DNA from: Planotetraspora mira
Lineage (GTDB): Bacteria; Actinomycetota; Actinomycetes; Streptosporangiales; Streptosporangiaceae
DNA: 64,000 nucleotides
NCBI RefSeq assembly: GCF_016863275.1
Contig: NZ_BOOO01000004.1
Location: forward strand, 1-64,000
Reading direction: 5' to 3'
The notes under the pieces are model-generated. The model searched no databases, was not told the origin of the DNA, and saw only the letters and a list, made by a program, of their open reading frames with translations. Of the stretch, positions 9,381 to 18,025 are shown piece after piece (position 1 is the first letter of the stretch; the number at the start of each line of letters is the position of its first letter). Both the position numbers and the translations under genes were made by a program.

Positions 9381-11284
9381 CCGGAATCGTGTCGACATCG
9401 CGTCCCGACCCGGAGCTCACCCGCCGCATGTGTGGGGCGATCACTCACAGGGGGCCCGACGGGGCAGGCTTCCACACCGATGAACATGCGGCTCTGGGCA
9501 TGCAACGCCTCGCCATCATCGACGTCGCCTCAGGTGACCAACCCGTCTACAGCGAGGACGGCCGGATCGTGGCCGTGTTCAACGGCGAGATTTACAATTT
9601 CGCCGAACTGCGCCGCGAGCTGATCGCCAAAGGCCACATCCTGCGCAGCGAGGGCGACTCCGAGTGCCTCGTGCATCTCTACGAGGAATTCGGTGTGGAA
9701 CTCGTCCAGCGACTCCGCGGCATGTTCGCGTTCGCCATCTGGGACAGGGATCGCAGGCGCCTGGTGCTGGCCAGGGACCGGGTCGGGAAGAAGCCGCTCT
9801 ATTGGCGATCGGATCATTCCTCGATCCGATTCGCGTCGGAGCTCAAAGCACTCGCCACGGACCCGGACATGTCTCGTGAGGTTCACCCGGTGGCTCTCCA
9901 CCACTACCTCACATACTCGTACGTTCCGGCTCCGTGGAGCATCTACCAAGGGACCTACAAGCTCTCTCCAGGCCATGTGCTCACCTGGGAAGACGGCCGC
10001 GTCACCGTGAATCCCTACTGGCGGTTCGACTCCACGCCACGACATGTGACGGACGAACGAGCCGAGGAGGAACGGCTTCGGGAACTACTCCTGGAGGCGA
10101 CCCGGATTCGGATGGTCAGTGAGCGGCCCATCGGAGCGTTCCTGTCCGGCGGCATCGACTCCTCGGCGGTGGTCGCGGCCATGGCGATGCAGCGCGGCGA
10201 GCCGGTCAGGACGTTCAGTATCGGTTTCACCGACGAGCGCTACGACGAACGACACTGGGCCCGCCTGGTCGCCGAGCGCTACGGGACCGAGCATCGTGAG
10301 CTGGTGATCACACCCGATCTGCTGGACGTCCTGCCGAAGATCACATGGCACTTCGACGAGCCCTTCGCCGATTCATCGGCCATACCCAGTTTCTACGTGG
10401 CCTGGCTGAGCCGCCAGCATGTCACGGTCGCCCTCACCGGCGACGGCGGCGACGAATGTTTCGGCGGTTACAACCGCTACACGCTGGCCGCCAGGAGTAG
10501 CCGGATTCCGGTTCTTCCCCGTGCGCTGGCCAGAGTCCCGCTGCGAGTCGGCAGCTTCTTCGCCGAAAAGAGCGCACCGGGCACCGCCACCCGGCGTCTC
10601 GGCCGGCTCCTGCAGTTCGCAGCTGAGCCGCCGGCCCGGCGCTACGCGTTGATGATGTCCGCCTTCACCACTGAAGGAAAGAACGCGCTCTACGGCGACG
10701 AGCTCCGGACACAGGCGGCCGGTGTGGACAGCTACAACCTCCTGGAGGAAGCCTTCCTAGAGTCGCGGGCGGATACAGACCTTGGGCGGCTCATGGATGT
10801 GGACGTCAACACCTACCTTCCCGGGGATCTGTTGGTGAAGGCGGACATCTCCACCATGGCCAACTCTCTTGAGGCACGGTCCCCCTTCCTCGACCACCAT
10901 CTGATGGAATGGGCAGCGAGCCTCCCGCTGCAGCTCAAGGTGCATGAAGGTCAGACGAAGCGGCTGCTCAAACGCGCGGTCGCCCCCTGGCTTCCGCAGG
11001 AACTCATGAACCGTCCCAAACAAGGGTTCGGTGTTCCGCTGGCCATGTGGCTCCGACGGGAGCTGCGCGATCTGGCCTTCGACATGCTGACCGACCACAC
11101 CGCGCGGAGTAGGGGCATGTTCCGCCCGTCGGTGGTGCGAAACCTGCTCCAACGCCATCAGATGGGGGCCGACCACTCCGTACAGCTTTGGACGCTGCTG
11201 CAGTTCGAGCTCTGGCACAGGGCACACGCCCTCCCCGATGCGCAGAGCTCGAGTGAGGTGCGATGCTCCGCGGCTCAAATGTGA
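9368..11284 (+). CDS. Asparagine-synthetase-type glutamine amidotransferase, copy 1
   Basis: 638 residues. Met-Cys-Gly-Ile at the start gives the Ntn nucleophile Cys2, which frees ammonia from glutamine. RLAIIDVASGDQP and FNGEIYNF belong to the glutaminase domain (1-210). The synthetase domain has the pyrophosphate loop FLSGGIDSSAVVAA at about 258 and LTGDGGDECFGGYNRY near 357. All catalytic landmarks look intact. It is embedded between a GT4 gene and the flippase, overlapping both. In other bacteria such homologues in surface-glycan loci are thought to amidate uronic acids rather than aspartate; that role here is inference. A close paralogue lies at 16076-18025. Confidence 0.9.
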   Translation: MCGIAGIVSTSRPDPELTRRMCGAITHRGPDGAGFHTDEHAALGMQRLAIIDVASGDQPVYSEDGRIVAVFNGEIYNFAELRRELIAKGHILRSEGDSECLVHLYEEFGVELVQRLRGMFAFAIWDRDRRRLVLARDRVGKKPLYWRSDHSSIRFASELKALATDPDMSREVHPVALHHYLTYSYVPAPWSIYQGTYKLSPGHVLTWEDGRVTVNPYWRFDSTPRHVTDERAEEERLRELLLEATRIRMVSERPIGAFLSGGIDSSAVVAAMAMQRGEPVRTFSIGFTDERYDERHWARLVAERYGTEHRELVITPDLLDVLPKITWHFDEPFADSSAIPSFYVAWLSRQHVTVALTGDGGDECFGGYNRYTLAARSSRIPVLPRALARVPLRVGSFFAEKSAPGTATRRLGRLLQFAAEPPARRYALMMSAFTTEGKNALYGDELRTQAAGVDSYNLLEEAFLESRADTDLGRLMDVDVNTYLPGDLLVKADISTMANSLEARSPFLDHHLMEWAASLPLQLKVHEGQTKRLLKRAVAPWLPQELMNRPKQGFGVPLAMWLRRELRDLAFDMLTDHTARSRGMFRPSVVRNLLQRHQMGADHSVQLWTLLQFELWHRAHALPDAQSSSEVRCSAAQM

Positions 11285-12558
11285 ACTCGTCACTGAGCAA
11301 GGTCGCTCAGACGATGGCGAGCCGAGTGCTCCGGCTGTTGCTGGCGACCGTGACAGGGGTGTTGCTCGCGCGCACTCTCCAGCCTGAGGGCCGGGGAACC
11401 TACGCAATCATCGCCACCGCGGCAGCCACGGCCATCGTCATGGGGCACTTCTCCATCGAGCAGACGCAGATCTCCCTCTGGGCGGATCGGGCGCGACGAC
11501 ACTGTCTTGCCGTGAACGGCCTGCTTCTCGGCCTGATCCTGGGGACTGTCGCCGCACTGGTCGGGATGATGCTGACGCTGCTCGGCGCCATGCCCACAAC
11601 GTCTCCGCTGCTCTACTTGGCACTGCTTTCCGTGCCGTTCGGTGTCATGACGACCAACCTCCGAGGCATCGCATTGCTGCGGTCAGAAGTGGGCGTCGTC
11701 AACCGCGCGACGGTCGCAGCGGGCCTGATCCAGTGTCTCCCTCTTCTGGTCCTCATCGCCATCGGCAATGTCACGGTCGCAAGCGTCGTGGTGTGCTGGA
11801 CGATCTCCATAACCGTCCCTTCTCTCATTCTCATCCGGGCGCTGGGCCTTCGCCCCCTCAGAGGCGGAGGTCGGCTGGCATTCCACCAACTGGCCCTCGG
11901 GAGCCGCTACCACGTCGGGGTGGTGGCCTTCCACCTTCTGCTGACGGTGGACATTCTGCTGCTCCACGCCTTGGACTCCGCCGCGGCGGTGGGCATCTAT
12001 ACCGTGGCCGTCACAGTGCTCGAACTCGCGCGCATCCCAGCCGAGGCGATCACACAGGTCGCCCTTCCCCAGCAGGCGTCGAGCGACATGAACGACGCCG
12101 CGCAGGTCACCGCCCGCATCATCCGGCTGAGCCTGCTCCTGTCTGCGGCCTTCATCGGGGTGCTCGCCGCGCTCTCCCCCACGCTGATACCTCTGCTCTA
12201 TGGCCAGTCCTACGCGGGTTGCGTCGCCCCCTTGCTGGTGCTGGCACCAGGAATGATCGCGCTCTTCCTGATGCGCCCGGTCGAGCAATATCTCGTACGC
12301 CTCGGCCGGCCCATCAGCATGACTGCCATCCCTGTCGGAGCGGCGGCCGCGAACATTCTGCTCAACCTGGTACTCATTCCTCGATTGGGCGCGGTGGGTG
12401 CCGCCCTCTCGTCCACCATCACCTACGTTCTCATGGCCGCATTGGAGATCTCATGGTTCGCACGGTCGGCGGGAATCCCGAAATCCGCGCTACTACCGCG
12501 CCCGGCCACCATGCGGTCGGCACTGGATCCGTATGTCAGGTCCGAGAGCATCTCCTGA
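11263..12558 (+). CDS. Wzx-type oligosaccharide flippase (MOP superfamily)
   Basis: 431 residues with 12 or so membrane helices. The opening (SLSKVAQTMASRVLRLLLA, then GVLLARTLQPEGRGTYAI) is the typical first helix and ARxLGPxGxG-like loop of polysaccharide exporters. It flips undecaprenyl-linked repeat units to the outer face. The GTG or ATG region overlaps the amidotransferase by 22 bases. It is the last gene of the first plus-strand block (3163-12558). Length is slightly below the usual 450-500, but both the N- and C-terminal halves are present. Confidence 0.85.
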   Translation: MLRGSNVNSSLSKVAQTMASRVLRLLLATVTGVLLARTLQPEGRGTYAIIATAAATAIVMGHFSIEQTQISLWADRARRHCLAVNGLLLGLILGTVAALVGMMLTLLGAMPTTSPLLYLALLSVPFGVMTTNLRGIALLRSEVGVVNRATVAAGLIQCLPLLVLIAIGNVTVASVVVCWTISITVPSLILIRALGLRPLRGGGRLAFHQLALGSRYHVGVVAFHLLLTVDILLLHALDSAAAVGIYTVAVTVLELARIPAEAITQVALPQQASSDMNDAAQVTARIIRLSLLLSAAFIGVLAALSPTLIPLLYGQSYAGCVAPLLVLAPGMIALFLMRPVEQYLVRLGRPISMTAIPVGAAAANILLNLVLIPRLGAVGAALSSTITYVLMAALEISWFARSAGIPKSALLPRPATMRSALDPYVRSESIS

Positions 12559-12631
12559 TCATTTTCGACGACCTGCGGGTGCTGCAGGCGGCCCGAGCAC
12601 CCGTCGTACGGCGAACTCGCCGCCCGGGACT

Positions 12632-12709
12632 GTGCTGGCCGAGCTGGACATCCACCTGATCTGCGATAAATGCGGCACCCACCAGACCCCGGCGATCAAA
12701 GCGTGCGGA
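12632..12709 (+). pseudogene. Remnant of an IS630-like transposase
   Basis: This short stretch reads LAELDIHLICDKCGTHQTPA, matching the DDE-core segment of IS630-family transposases (normally DIHLICDNYGTHK-TPAVKAW). The usual Asn-Tyr is changed to Lys-Cys and the Trp after KA is replaced by Cys. The flanking sequence shows no continuing transposase frame and no obvious ends. It is a decayed fragment of an inserted element after the flippase gene. Confidence 0.6.
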
Positions 12710-13373
12710 AGCGATCCCCAACTGCTTGAACAATACCGACGAACAGTCGCAGAGGCCGTATTCGGCAGTAAACTCAGCCGAGCCGCAATCGATCAGTACA
12801 GCATCTGGTTAGCACTTGGTATTGTGCCAACGCTTGAGCAATCCGCTCCGCCGATTATTGCGAGTTGCGTACTAAGATCAACTCATACGAAGAGAAGATC
12901 GGCCGATCGCGAGCGACCGAGCCGGCGGTAGCGAAATACACTCCGCAGAGTCCGGCATCATGCGATAGGGAAACGCTCACCAGTCGCCCTTCCCAAGACC
13001 CGCTGAGCTACTGAGCGGGATGCGAGACACGCGCGGGATGACGGCGATGAAGGGCCTCGGCGCGCCGGGTGCCCTCGGCACGCGTGTGCGGGCTCCTTCC
13101 GCGAACGACGTGTCACCGCGCGCCGACCAGCGCCGGACGGAGTGCAAATCAGACATAAATGACAATTCACAGCAATACACTCGCTATTTGGTCAACGTCA
13201 TCAATAAAGCGACAACCGGCGTGCAAAAGCGACTGATCGTCGTTTGACGCTCAGTCGCCCCGGAAAGCAAGACGACAGATGGATGGCCCGAAAAGGGTCT
13301 CCGCAAGCGCATATACCCGATCGCCGGGGAACCATCAAAGCAATTGGGAACACGTTTTCAGGGGGAAAATGAA
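12710..13373. other. Intergenic region, AT-richer, no gene seen
   Basis: Together with 12559-12631 this is about 740 bases without a supported gene. The stretch 13150-13250 is clearly AT-richer than the rest of the window. The short open frames have no codon bias or recognisable product. It presumably carries the promoter of the small secreted protein, and its composition fits an old insertion scar next to the transposase remnant. Confidence 0.5.
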
Positions 13374-13766
13374 ATGTCGAACTTCAAGAGCCTCGTCGGC
13401 GTTCTCGCCATCAGCACCGCGCTGACCGGTGGAGCCATCGCCCTCGACACCGCCGCGGCCGCCGGCGCCGCGAACGCCACCACCATCATGAGCGGCTGCC
13501 GCGGATGCGGCGACGGGTGGGGCCGTGGACACCGCAACCACAACCGGAACTGGAACCGCAACCACGAGCGTCAGCACGAGCGTCAGCACCAGCACCAGCT
13601 CCAGCACCTGCTGCGCGACTTCGCCCTGCTCATCACGCCGTTCCAGAAGACCGACAACCAGACCAATCCGATGCAGAAGCAGAACAGCAAATCCAAGGCG
13701 AAGGCGGTCTACCCGCCCGCTCCGTCGACGCATGCGCCGTACGTCACCCCCCAGATGTCAGATTGA
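13374..13766 (+). CDS. Small secreted His/Asn/Arg-rich protein of unknown function
   Basis: 130 residues. An Ala-rich signal peptide (about residues 1-33, cleavage near AAAGAANA) is followed by SGCRGCGDGWGRGH, then a stretch rich in His, Asn, Arg and Gln (about 45-75, several NRN, HERQ and HQHQ units), then a Gln/Lys/Pro tail. The ATG at 13374 follows GGGGGAAAATGA, with GGGGGA 7 bases upstream. An upstream in-frame start at 13344 would add only ten residues before the signal peptide. A strong terminator follows, so it is probably a one-gene transcript. The two Cys and the many His could bind metal, or the basic stretch could bind an anionic glycan; both are inference. Confidence 0.65.
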   Translation: MSNFKSLVGVLAISTALTGGAIALDTAAAAGAANATTIMSGCRGCGDGWGRGHRNHNRNWNRNHERQHERQHQHQLQHLLRDFALLITPFQKTDNQTNPMQKQNSKSKAKAVYPPAPSTHAPYVTPQMSD

Positions 13767-13776
13767 CGTCGTGATC

Positions 13777-13808
13777 GAGGCCTCCCCGGTGGCTGCCGGG
13801 GAGGCCTC
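13777..13808 (+). terminator. Strong hairpin terminator after the secreted His-rich protein
   Basis: GAGGCCTCCCCGG at 13777-13789 pairs perfectly with CCGGGGAGGCCTC at 13796-13808 around a 6-base loop, 10 bases after the stop codon. There is no long T-run, as is common in high-GC actinomycete terminators. Confidence 0.8.
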
Positions 13809-14116
13809 GCCATTCGTTCACGCCGGGGAGCGTGGGCGAGGACGTGCCGCCCGAGGGCCCGGGCGCAGAACACGGAGCTTCTCGCAGCCGTATGGGTAAT
13901 ACCGGGGGCAGAGCTGCACAATATCTTGGGGTCGTATGGTGCTGTCGCCGACGCTGTTCACTCCGTGCGCGCGATGCTGATTCGGGTGAGCACCGAACAT
14001 CACGCCAAGGGGATTCAGAACGGTTTCGGCCGCGCATCAGAAGAAGCCGGGATGCACCGTGCCACCCTTTCACTCCGCCACCGTCGGCATGGGGAGTCTT
14101 CGAAGGCCGCATCGTG
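13809..14116. other. Intergenic region before the glycosyltransferase remnant
   Basis: About 300 bases in which I see no supported gene, repeat or RNA. The overlapping short frames are not codon-biased. Confidence 0.45.
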
Positions 14117-14266
14117 ATGAAATTGCACGTCTGCGACATCGTCAAGAACCTGGGGACCGGCGGCACGGAGGTCTTGCTCGTCAACTTCCGCTTTCCCCTC
14201 CCCACAGCGGTGCTCCGATCGACGTCACGACGCTGGGGGCAGGGTCCTGCTCCTGACCAGGCCTAG
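14117..14266 (+). pseudogene. N-terminal remnant of a GT4 glycosyltransferase
   Basis: The frame from the ATG at 14117 begins MKLHVCDIVKNLGTGGTEVL and continues LVNFRF. This matches the start of the intact GT4 protein encoded at 18025-19125 (MSDLRVCEVVKTLDLGGVEV), including the glycine-rich acceptor loop. After about 28 residues the similarity stops and the frame ends at 14266. Only the first tenth of a normal gene remains, so it is a truncated, presumably dead copy, left by deletion or recombination between duplicated GT4 genes of this locus. Confidence 0.65.
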
Positions 14267-14478
14267 AGATCCCCACGTGCTCGCGTAGACCATCCTGCGG
14301 TGATGCAGACCGAGATCCACGCGCGGTTTCGCGAACGGGCATGCAACAGCGCAGATCTTGTGAACATCAGCCGAACGGCGGAATCGTTCGACCGACTCCA
14401 TGACGACGTCTGCGCTTGGAGCTGATTTCGAAAGACCGGCCCCAGGGTCGACCTCAAGGCGTGTGGAGGTATTTTCCA

Positions 14479-15753
14479 GTGGAGTACCTTGTCGTTGCCG
14501 TCACTGCAGCGATGCTCATCGTGATCGTGCAAACAAGTTTCGCCCACCATATGTCTCGACGTGTGCTACCGGTGTTGCTGGCCGCCTTCATCGTCAGAAT
14601 AATCGTTCACATCTTGATCATGCAGCCCAATGCTATCGATTATGGCGGCGACAACGTCACGTATATGGGCCTGGCCAGAAAGATATTGACATACTGGGAG
14701 CTCGACGGATTTCATTTCGTCACCACCGAACAACTGCCGGATCTGTATTCCGTCACCGCGATCTGCAATCTCTTCGCGGCCATCATGTACATATGCGGCG
14801 GCCCGGCCGCGCTAGCATGCACGGCGGTTGTGGCACTCATTTCGTGCGCCCTGTGCGTTGTCATTTACAAGATTGCAATACTGGTCGGGGCGAACGAGTC
14901 TTCGGCATTTCGGCTGCTCATCGTGACGGCGTTCATGCCGTCGTTCGTGCTGCATTCGTCCGACACGTTCAAGGATGGCATAAATGCCTTCCTGGTCGTT
15001 TCCTGTATCGGTCTCGGCCTGTCGAACCTGCAACGCTTCGACATTCGGAAGGTAATACTGGTCGGGCCGTTGCTCTGGACGCTGTGGCACGTGCGGCCAT
15101 ACATGGTCTTCATGTGCGTGCCGCCACTCGTCCTCGGCGCCCTCAGCCCCAAGCGAATCTTGTCTCTGCGTAGCACCGCCATTCTCATCGAACTGCTGAT
15201 GATCGGCCTGCTCTTTCTCGCCGGAACCGCAGACTCCCTGCCGACGGCGTCGATACAGAAGGAATTGACTGAAGCTCAATCCACGCAGGTGCGCATGTTC
15301 ACCGCCAGCGCCGGAAGCTCCGGGGTGACCTTCGACGACGGCGGCAACGCATGGGGGGCACTCGGGCCGAAGCTGCTCTACACGCTCCTGTCGCCGTTCC
15401 CATGGACTGATGGGAGCCTTGTACTGCAGCTCGGCAAGATCGAGACGCTGATCTGGTATTACCTACTCTGGAACGCGGTGATCGGGGCCCGCGAGTTGTG
15501 GCGGCGGGATCGAAGGATGCTGTTGATGCTCGCGCTGTTCATCGTTCCCGGCTTCATCGCTTATGCGACGACGGTCGCCAATATCGGCCTGATCTTCAGG
15601 CAACGGATGCCACTGATGATGATCACGAGCCTGCTTGCCGCGATCGCCTGGACCAAGAGGCCGGCGGCGAAGACAGAGATCTCGGAGCCTCTCCGCATTC
15701 CAGAAGCGGCAACAAGTACCACTTCCTGCAGCCCATCGGCGTCGAAGTTGTAG
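14479..15753 (+). CDS. Polytopic membrane protein, Wzy-like polysaccharide polymerase candidate
   Basis: 424 residues from the GTG at 14479, which has a strong GGAGG at 14465-14469. A TTG at 14416 would extend it by 21 residues but lacks a ribosome site. About ten membrane helices are visible, with a soluble loop at about residues 245-300 (LPTASIQKELTEAQS). The motif SSDTFKDG near residue 155 resembles the S-x-x-x-KD signature of polymerase and GT39-like membrane proteins in surface-glycan loci. The locus has a flippase, an initiating enzyme and a Wzz-kinase but no other polymerase candidate of this kind, which supports a Wzy role. It converges on the second amidotransferase gene. Confidence 0.55.
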   Translation: MEYLVVAVTAAMLIVIVQTSFAHHMSRRVLPVLLAAFIVRIIVHILIMQPNAIDYGGDNVTYMGLARKILTYWELDGFHFVTTEQLPDLYSVTAICNLFAAIMYICGGPAALACTAVVALISCALCVVIYKIAILVGANESSAFRLLIVTAFMPSFVLHSSDTFKDGINAFLVVSCIGLGLSNLQRFDIRKVILVGPLLWTLWHVRPYMVFMCVPPLVLGALSPKRILSLRSTAILIELLMIGLLFLAGTADSLPTASIQKELTEAQSTQVRMFTASAGSSGVTFDDGGNAWGALGPKLLYTLLSPFPWTDGSLVLQLGKIETLIWYYLLWNAVIGARELWRRDRRMLLMLALFIVPGFIAYATTVANIGLIFRQRMPLMMITSLLAAIAWTKRPAAKTEISEPLRIPEAATSTTSCSPSASKL

Positions 15754-16075
15754 ATCGCACCCGGTCTTCGCCGGTGAACGCCATCAGCGCGATCTTCGCG
15801 ACAGGCGTGCCCTGAGCCGACAGCATCATTCGCGCCCGCCGCCAGGTCACCGCCGCCCGCCGCCACGCCGTACGATGCGCGGCAGCCGGTTGCCTTCATC
15901 GTCATCGATCTCGCGTGCGCGAACCCGCTCAGCCACGAGCAGGGTCGGCCCGCGATCCCCTCACGCGTTCCCCTCATGGCGCCGGGAATGATCCCGGATT
16001 CCTGACCCGCGATGACCTGCACGGACGAGGGGTACGGGCATCGCGACGTCCCCCGTCTGGTTGACCCGCTCGGTG
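15754..16075. other. Gap between convergent genes, nothing recognised
   Basis: About 320 bases between the ends of the polymerase-like gene and the minus-strand amidotransferase. I see no gene and no convincing hairpin with a T-run. Confidence 0.45.
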
Positions 16076-18025
16076 TTACTCGTTCGCCGGGTTCAGTCCT
16101 CGAGCCGAGTCACCCTGGGCGGGTCCGGGACATGTCGCGCCGGCCCATGGGCTCCCCTGACCCGCATGCGCCCGTTGCCAGAGCTCAAACTGGACCAAGG
16201 ACCACAGGATGTCGCTGTGGTCCGCGCCGCCCAAGTGCCTCAGCAACAGATCGCGTACGGCCGACGGCCGGAACAGGCCACGGCCGCGTGCCGTTTCGTC
16301 GGTCAGGACCTGCCAGGCCAGGTCACGCAGTTCGCCGCGCAGCCACGCGGCGAGGGGGACGCCGAACCCCTGCTTCGGGGCGCGCAACAGCTCCTGCGGC
16401 AGCCAGGCGGCGACCGCTCGTCTCAGCAGCCGTTTGGTCTGCCCGTTGCGGACCTTCAGCGCCCCGGGCAGCCCAGCGGCCCACTCCATCAGGTGATGGT
16501 CCAGGAACGGGGACCGGCCCTCCAGCGAGTGCGCCATGGTGGTGGTGTCGACCTTCACCAGAAGGTCGCCCGGAAGGTACATGGCGGTGTCGGCGTCCTG
16601 GGCACGGCCCAGGTCTGTCCCGGCACGCGAGCCCAGAAAGAGATCCTCGATCAGGCTGCCGCTGTCCACCCCCGCCAGCAGGTCGCACAGCTCGTCGCTG
16701 TAGATGCTCGCTTTCTGCTCCTCCGTACAGCGACGCATCAGCCCCGCATAGCGGCGCGACGGAGGATCGGCCGCGAACCGGATGACCCGGCCGATGCGCC
16801 GGCTCAGGGTCCCGTAGTCGCTCCGCTCCACCATTGCCCGGCCGAAGTGGCCGCACGCCTCCGCCAGCGGGCGGGGCAGGCGGGGCATCCCGCGAGCCAT
16901 GTTCATGAGGGCGTAGCGCTGGTAACCGCCGAAGGACTCGTCCCCTCCGTCACCGTTGAGCGCGACCGTGACGTGCCTGCGACCCAGCTCGGCGACATAG
17001 AAGCTCGGGATCGCCGAGGAGTCGGCGAACGGTTCGTCGAACTGCCAGGCGATGCGCGGCAGTACGTCGAGCATGCCGCCCGTGACGACCAGCTCGTGAT
17101 GATCGGTGCCGTATCGTTCCGCTACCATCCGCGCCTTGTGACGCTCGTCGTACCGGCTGTCCTCGAAGCCGATGCAGAACGTCTTGATCGGCTCGCCGCT
17201 GTGCATCGCCATGGCGGCGACGACCGCCGACGAGTCGATCCCCCCGGAGAGGAACGCCCCGATGGGGCGCTCGCTCACCATGCGAATCCTCGTCGCTTCC
17301 AGGAGCAGCTCGCGCAGCCGCTCTTCCTCCTCACTCACGTCGGCGACTCGGCGCGTGGTCCAATCGGGCGACCAGTAACGATGCACCCTGCTGCGGCCTT
17401 GCTCCCAAACCAGGACGTGTCCGGGCGGGAGCTTGCGCACTTCCTGGTAAATCGACCACGGCGCCGGGACGTACTGGTAGGTGAGGTAATGATGCAAGGC
17501 GACCACATCTATGTCCCTGCGCATGCCGGGATCCTGAGCGAGCGACTTCAGCTCCGACCCGAACCAGACCGTGTCGCCATCAGCCCGCCAGAACAGCGGC
17601 TTCTTGCCGACACGGTCCCTCGCGAGAACGAGCCGTCCCCGGGCGCGATCCCAGATGGCGAAGGCGAACATCCCCCTCAGCCGGTGGACCATGTCGGTGC
17701 CGTGCTCCTCATAGAGATGCACGAGACATTCGGAGTCACCGGCGGAACGCAGTCGGTGCCCGCGTCGTTCCAGGTCCTGCCGCAACTCGGCGAAGTTGTA
17801 GATTTCGCCGTTGAAGACCGCGACGACCGCGCCGTCCTCGCTGCTGACTGGTTGGTTGCCGGTCGCCACATCGATGATCGCCAGCCGCCGCATCCCCAGG
17901 GCCGCGTTCTCATCGCTGTAGTAGCCCTCACCATCGGGACCCCGGTGCACGATCACATCGCACATCCGCCGCACGATCTCGGGATCCGGTGTCGCCGTCG
18001 AAGCGATCCCCGCTATCCCGCACAT
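16076..18025 (-). CDS. Asparagine-synthetase-type glutamine amidotransferase, copy 2
   Basis: 649 residues. I chose the ATG at 18025 because it puts the catalytic Cys at position 2 (MCGIAGIAST); an upstream in-frame start would bury it. FNGEIYNFAELR and RGMFAFAIWD mark the glutaminase domain, FLSGGIDSSAVVAA the synthetase loop, and NGDGGDESFGGYQRY the region that reads TGDGGDECFGGYNRY in copy 1. Long blocks are identical to copy 1, for example SERPIGAFLSGGIDSSA. The stop codon of the upstream GT4 gene overlaps this start as TGATG, so the two are translated together. Its likely role is glycan or precursor amidation, like copy 1. Confidence 0.9.
   Translation of the reverse strand: MCGIAGIASTATPDPEIVRRMCDVIVHRGPDGEGYYSDENAALGMRRLAIIDVATGNQPVSSEDGAVVAVFNGEIYNFAELRQDLERRGHRLRSAGDSECLVHLYEEHGTDMVHRLRGMFAFAIWDRARGRLVLARDRVGKKPLFWRADGDTVWFGSELKSLAQDPGMRRDIDVVALHHYLTYQYVPAPWSIYQEVRKLPPGHVLVWEQGRSRVHRYWSPDWTTRRVADVSEEEERLRELLLEATRIRMVSERPIGAFLSGGIDSSAVVAAMAMHSGEPIKTFCIGFEDSRYDERHKARMVAERYGTDHHELVVTGGMLDVLPRIAWQFDEPFADSSAIPSFYVAELGRRHVTVALNGDGGDESFGGYQRYALMNMARGMPRLPRPLAEACGHFGRAMVERSDYGTLSRRIGRVIRFAADPPSRRYAGLMRRCTEEQKASIYSDELCDLLAGVDSGSLIEDLFLGSRAGTDLGRAQDADTAMYLPGDLLVKVDTTTMAHSLEGRSPFLDHHLMEWAAGLPGALKVRNGQTKRLLRRAVAAWLPQELLRAPKQGFGVPLAAWLRGELRDLAWQVLTDETARGRGLFRPSAVRDLLLRHLGGADHSDILWSLVQFELWQRAHAGQGSPWAGATCPGPAQGDSARGLNPANE

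Noticed and set aside
13020-13247. Possible 75-residue gene
   Set aside because: No ribosome site, no codon bias and no recognisable sequence, in an AT-rich stretch next to an insertion scar.
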